DNA of 64,000 nt from NCBI RefSeq assembly GCF_900105905.1, contig NZ_FNSV01000005.1, positions 6,510,001 through 6,574,000 on the forward strand, given 5' to 3'. The position numbers were made by a program, and so were the translations under genes. Shown here in pieces: positions 60,919 through 64,000 of the stretch. The notes under the pieces are model-generated. The model did not search any database, was not told where the DNA came from, and saw only the letters and a list, made by a program, of their open reading frames with translations. Each line of letters starts with the position of its first letter. Within the stretch, counting starts at the first letter, position 1. Source of the stretch: Rhodococcus koreensis (GTDB taxonomy: Bacteria; Actinomycetota; Actinomycetes; Mycobacteriales; Mycobacteriaceae).

Positions 60919-62241
60919 TCAGAAGAAGGTGCGGATCAGGTCGACGACGACGGGATCGTCGGAGTCGTCACCGACGACGGGTATCCACCGCCACTTGTCG
61001 AACGCGGTGCACGGGTGGGAGAGACCGAGCCGGACGACGTCGCCGACGCGCAGATCGTGTTCGGGCCGTGCGGGATCGAGCCGGAGGAACGCGTGCTGGT
61101 CGTTGACGGCGGTCACTTCGGCGCCGACGAGGGGTTGCGGCGCCGCCCCGAGCGCGCCGGCGACGGCCTGCGCGGTGGGGAGTCCCTCGTCGAACGGGAC
61201 GTCGCGCTTGCCTGCGTCGAGCAGGGCGAGGCCCGGCTCGGGGCGGGAGACGACCCGGGCCCACGTGTGCATCGCGGACGTGAGGCGGCGTTCCTGCTCG
61301 TCTCCGCCGCGGGCGAACGGGGTGATCCCGGTGTAGAAGCCGTCGTCGTGGATGATGTACGCGCCGGCGCGGACCACCACTTTGGTTCTGCCGCCCGCGA
61401 GTTCGGCGAGCACCTCGGCGACCACGTCGAAATAGGCACTGCCGCCTGCGGTCACGTAGACGTCCTGACCTTCCGGGTAGCGCCCCTCGTCCTCGAGCCG
61501 GCGGTGCAGTTCGGCCATCGACCGGAGGTACGCCCGGACCCGGGCGAGGGACTCCTCGGACGCGTCGTGGGCGAGCGCCCCCTCGTAACCGGAGACGCCG
61601 GCCAACCGCAGTGCGGGGCTTTCCCCGATACGTTCGGCGACCGCCACGGCCTCGGCCACCGACCGGGCGCCGGTGCGGCCTCCCGCTCCGCCGAGTTCGA
61701 CGAGCACGGGCAGCGGCCGGACCACGGTGACGCCGGCCAGCGCCGCGGTCATCGCGTCGACCGTCTGCGGGGAGTCGGCCCACATCAGGACTTCGAGTTC
61801 CGGGTCGGCTTCCATCTGCTCGGCCAGCCACAGCAGGGCGGTCGGGTCGACGAGCGAGTTCGCGATCTGCACCCGGCGCGCGCCGAATCGCACCGCCACC
61901 CGGAGCTGACCGAAGTTCGCCAGCGTGATCCCCCACGCACCGCCGCGGATCTGCCGGTCCCACAGCACCGGTGACATGGTCGTCTTCCCGTGCGGAGCGA
62001 GGTCGACTCCGTGCGCTCGGCACCACGCCGCCATGGTGTCGAGATTGCCGGCGATGGCCGTCTCGTCGAGCACCATCACCGGGGTGCTGAACGCGGACAG
62101 CCTCGGCCGGGTGGCGAGGAACTCGGCCTTGGTATGGCCGTTCGCCGCGGAGGGGAGGGCTTTGTCCACGTCGGACAGGCGCAGCTCGTCGAGCTCCGCC
62201 AAGGCACCGGAATCGAGTGCGTCCGTTCCGCTGATCGTCAT
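60919..62241 (-). CDS. Fold-type III PLP deaminase, D-glucosaminate dehydratase candidate
   Basis: 440 residues, alanine-racemase-like barrel of the D-threonine aldolase / D-serine deaminase family. PLP Lys86 in PHGKTT; phosphate and substrate regions ANFGQLRVAVRFGARRVQIAN and VSGYEGALAHD; C-terminal zinc-type residues in LRVGDVVRLGLSHPCTAFDKWRW. D-glucosaminate dehydratase, which converts D-glucosaminate to 2-keto-3-deoxygluconate plus ammonia, belongs to this family; so do D-serine deaminases. The operon (deacylase, KDPG aldolase, GntP, opposite kinase) favours the sugar acid. First gene of the operon. Confidence 0.86.
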   Translation of the reverse strand: MTISGTDALDSGALAELDELRLSDVDKALPSAANGHTKAEFLATRPRLSAFSTPVMVLDETAIAGNLDTMAAWCRAHGVDLAPHGKTTMSPVLWDRQIRGGAWGITLANFGQLRVAVRFGARRVQIANSLVDPTALLWLAEQMEADPELEVLMWADSPQTVDAMTAALAGVTVVRPLPVLVELGGAGGRTGARSVAEAVAVAERIGESPALRLAGVSGYEGALAHDASEESLARVRAYLRSMAELHRRLEDEGRYPEGQDVYVTAGGSAYFDVVAEVLAELAGGRTKVVVRAGAYIIHDDGFYTGITPFARGGDEQERRLTSAMHTWARVVSRPEPGLALLDAGKRDVPFDEGLPTAQAVAGALGAAPQPLVGAEVTAVNDQHAFLRLDPARPEHDLRVGDVVRLGLSHPCTAFDKWRWIPVVGDDSDDPVVVDLIRTFF

Positions 62242-62305
62242 CGTCGATCCTGTCGTTCGGGTTCTGTGGGGCTGGCCGTCATCAGAAGAAGGGCCGTGAA
62301 GTGCT

Positions 62306-62326
62306 ACGTTGCGCTGTATGCAACGT
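62306..62326. promoter_or_regulatory. ACGTTGC-N7-GCAACGT operator in the divergent promoter region
   Basis: 7-bp perfect arms and a 7-base spacer (GCTGTAT). It lies 64 bp upstream of the deaminase start and 135 bp upstream of the kinase start, so it can control both directions. The IclR protein encoded downstream of the kinase is the likely binder. Confidence 0.6.
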
Positions 62327-62461
62327 TGATTGCGTTTTTGCGTCTCCTATGTCTAGCATTGGCCTGGGTCATCGTCAACGGTCCGATGCGGCATGCATCA
62401 CCGCGGCGAGGGCTCTCGAAACCCAATCCCGTGCCGGTCCGAGCAGTCGCAGAGGTAAGAA

Positions 62462-63466
62462 GTGCAGGAATCGACCCCCACCCCCGAGTCCGGTGTCGCG
62501 TGCCTCGGTGAGGCGATGGTGCTGGTGGCCCCGGACTCGACACTCCACCTCGCAGGCGCGGAGGCGAACGTCGCTGCGGGTCTCGCCGCGCTCGGTGTCC
62601 CGGCCGCCTGGGTCGGACGACTCGGCGACGACGAGTTCGGCACCCTCATCCGCACCGAACTGCGGGCGCGGGGCGTCGACGTCCGCGCGATCGAGATCGA
62701 CCCCGAGCGGCCCACCGGTCACTACTCGAAGACCACCGCCCTCGACGAGCACGGTGAGCCGCGGACCGACAGCCTGTACTCCCGAGCGGGTTCGGCGGCG
62801 TCGGCGATGGACCCCGGATTCCTCGACCGGCCGGCGGTCGCGGAACTGTTCGGCCGCGCCGCCGTGGTCCACTGCAGCGGAATCACACCGGCCCTGTCCG
62901 ATTCGTGCCTCGCCCTGATGCGGAGACTGCTCCGCGACAGGCCGGGGATCTCCGGTGTCGTCAGCTTCGACGTCAACTGGCGTGAGCAACTGTGGCCGGA
63001 CGGCGATCCGCGGATGGTCGTGGAACTGGCGAATCTCGCCGATCTGGTGCTCGTCGGCGCCGACGAGGCCCTGCGCGTGCTGGGCACCGCGGATCCGCAC
63101 GAGTTGCGGCTGATCCTGCCCGCGCCCGCCACCGTCGTCGTCAAGGACGGCGCGCACCGGGCCCTGGCCGTCGACCGGAGTGGTCGCAGCATCGCCGTTC
63201 CCGCACTCCGCGTGGACGTCATCGAACCCGTCGGCGCGGGCGATGCCTTCGCCGCCGGATATCTCAGTGGTGTGGTGCGCGGCGAGGATCAGGCGCGCTG
63301 CCTGCGCCGCGGGCACATCGGTGCCGCCGCCACCCTGACCGTCGCCGCCGACTCGGCGCCCCCGCCGCCCGCCGCACTGCTCGACGCGATGCTGCGCTGT
63401 TCCGAATCGGACTGGGCGGCAACGAGCGTCACCGCCGACGGCTTCTCTCTCGTGAAAGTGGAGTGA
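62462..63466 (+). CDS. PfkB-family sugar kinase, 2-keto-3-deoxygluconate kinase candidate
   Basis: 334 residues, PfkB/ribokinase fold. N-terminal ACLGEAMVLVAPDSTLHLAGAEANVAAGLAALG, substrate loop GRLGDDEFGTLI, and the C-terminal anion hole and base PVGAGDAFAAGY. GTG start at 62462 with AGAGGTAAG upstream. KdgK members phosphorylate 2-keto-3-deoxygluconate at C6, giving the substrate of the aldolase encoded on the opposite strand of this divergon. The IclR gene follows after 3 bases. Confidence 0.88.
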   Translation: MQESTPTPESGVACLGEAMVLVAPDSTLHLAGAEANVAAGLAALGVPAAWVGRLGDDEFGTLIRTELRARGVDVRAIEIDPERPTGHYSKTTALDEHGEPRTDSLYSRAGSAASAMDPGFLDRPAVAELFGRAAVVHCSGITPALSDSCLALMRRLLRDRPGISGVVSFDVNWREQLWPDGDPRMVVELANLADLVLVGADEALRVLGTADPHELRLILPAPATVVVKDGAHRALAVDRSGRSIAVPALRVDVIEPVGAGDAFAAGYLSGVVRGEDQARCLRRGHIGAAATLTVAADSAPPPPAALLDAMLRCSESDWAATSVTADGFSLVKVE

Positions 63467-63469
63467 ACG

Positions 63470-64000
63470 ATGAGTCAGAGTGTCTCCCGCGCCCTGCACC
63501 TGCTGGTGCAACTCGGCAACGGCCCCGCCAACCTCGACCAGCTGGCCGAATCGACCGGAGTCCACAAGACCACCGTGCTGCGGCTGCTGCGGACGCTGTC
63601 CGACGAGCGGTTCACGTTCCGCGACAACAGCAACCAGTACCACCTCGGTTCCCGCATCTTCGAACTCGCCGCACAGGCCACCGATCAGCGGGAGGTGCGG
63701 CGCATCGCGTCACCGCACCTCGTCGCGTTCAACCGCGAGTACGGGCGCACCACGCACCTCGCGGCGATGGAGGGCGGCGACGTGGTGTACATCGACAAAC
63801 TCGAATCACACGATCAGATTCGGATGTACTCGCGAATCGGGCTGCGCGCCAATCTCAATTCGACCGCCGTCGCGAAGGTGATTCTCGCCGACCTGCCGGA
63901 TTCGGAACTGCGGACCGTCGTCGACTCGATGGACTTCTCCTCCCGCACCGCCAACACGATCACGACGCCCGAACGCTACCTCGACGAGATCCGTATGGTC
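63470..64000 (+). CDS. IclR-family regulator (cut by the window edge)
   Basis: 177 residues visible, no stop before the right edge. It begins MSQSVSRALHLLVQLGNG. N-terminal HTH with LDQLAESTGVHKTTVLRLLRTL, then the effector-domain opening EYGRTTHLAAMEGGDVVYIDKLES. ATG lies 3 bases after the kinase stop, so it is in the kinase operon. It probably represses both arms of the divergon through the ACGTTGC-N7-GCAACGT site, released by 2-keto-3-deoxygluconate or a related acid, as KdgR-type IclR proteins are. Confidence 0.88.
   Translation, partial: MSQSVSRALHLLVQLGNGPANLDQLAESTGVHKTTVLRLLRTLSDERFTFRDNSNQYHLGSRIFELAAQATDQREVRRIASPHLVAFNREYGRTTHLAAMEGGDVVYIDKLESHDQIRMYSRIGLRANLNSTAVAKVILADLPDSELRTVVDSMDFSSRTANTITTPERYLDEIRMV

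Overview
The window is 64 kb of high-GC actinobacterial chromosome. Cofactor-linked enzyme families (NDMA-type alcohol dehydrogenase, mycofactocin-type short-chain dehydrogenases, an F420/FMN luciferase-like oxidoreductase), steroid-ring genes, many IclR regulators and the lack of a sigma-54 signature in the AcoR-like activator all point to Rhodococcus, most likely the jostii/opacus group. That assignment is recall and inference, not a search. No rRNA, tRNA or CRISPR array was seen.

Layout. 0.2-4 kb: small housekeeping and regulatory genes (lipoprotein, ANTAR protein, DksA-like zinc finger, methyltransferase, DinB-like protein, Lrp-type regulator). 4-6.7 kb: M20 amidohydrolase plus MHS transporter, divergent from the Lrp regulator. 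6.7-12.5 kb: secreted lipase, then an AcoR-like activator, aldehyde dehydrogenase and alcohol dehydrogenase that share a TGTCC-N7-GGACA element. 12.5-14.6 kb: two luciferase-like oxidoreductases. 14.8-19.3 kb: an orphan NRPS with the unusual order C-A-T-C. 20.1-21.6 kb: an IS110-family element. 21.7-34.5 kb: a Baeyer-Villiger monooxygenase and a partial steroid cluster (kshA, hsaA, hsaC, IclR, hydrolase, PadR, hsaB, kstD, small Cys protein, two SDRs). kshA and kstD carry the same 15-bp inverted repeat at the same distance from their start codons. 34.6-36 kb: DHA2 exporter. 36.4-42.6 kb: a tightly overlapped GH15-GH13-GH63 glucan operon with a tiny upstream ORF. 42.7-46.6 kb: SnoaL/SDR pair, TauD dioxygenase behind a cysteine-rich leader peptide, and a Tat-exported phospholipase C.

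46.7-52.5 kb: Gfo/Idh oxidoreductase, amino acid permease, ShiA-like transporter, quinate/shikimate dehydrogenase and an IclR regulator. A GTTCG-N5-CGAAC repeat lies before both the oxidoreductase and the transporter. 52.5-57.2 kb: DUF2252 protein, PQQ-type sugar dehydrogenase lipoprotein, TetR, a small unknown protein and a spermidine-synthase-like protein. 57.2-64 kb (running off the right edge): GntP permease, KDPG aldolase, D-aminoacylase-like deacylase and a fold-III PLP deaminase on the minus strand, divergent from a PfkB kinase and an IclR regulator.

The most exciting reading is the last block. Together its genes make a complete predicted route from an N-acetylated sugar acid such as N-acetyl-D-glucosaminate (the C1-oxidised chitin monomer): uptake (GntP), deacetylation (deacylase), dehydrative deamination to 2-keto-3-deoxygluconate (PLP enzyme), phosphorylation (kinase) and cleavage to pyruvate and glyceraldehyde-3-phosphate (aldolase). 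Second is the cysteine leader before tauD, which predicts cysteine-responsive attenuation of a sulfur-scavenging gene.
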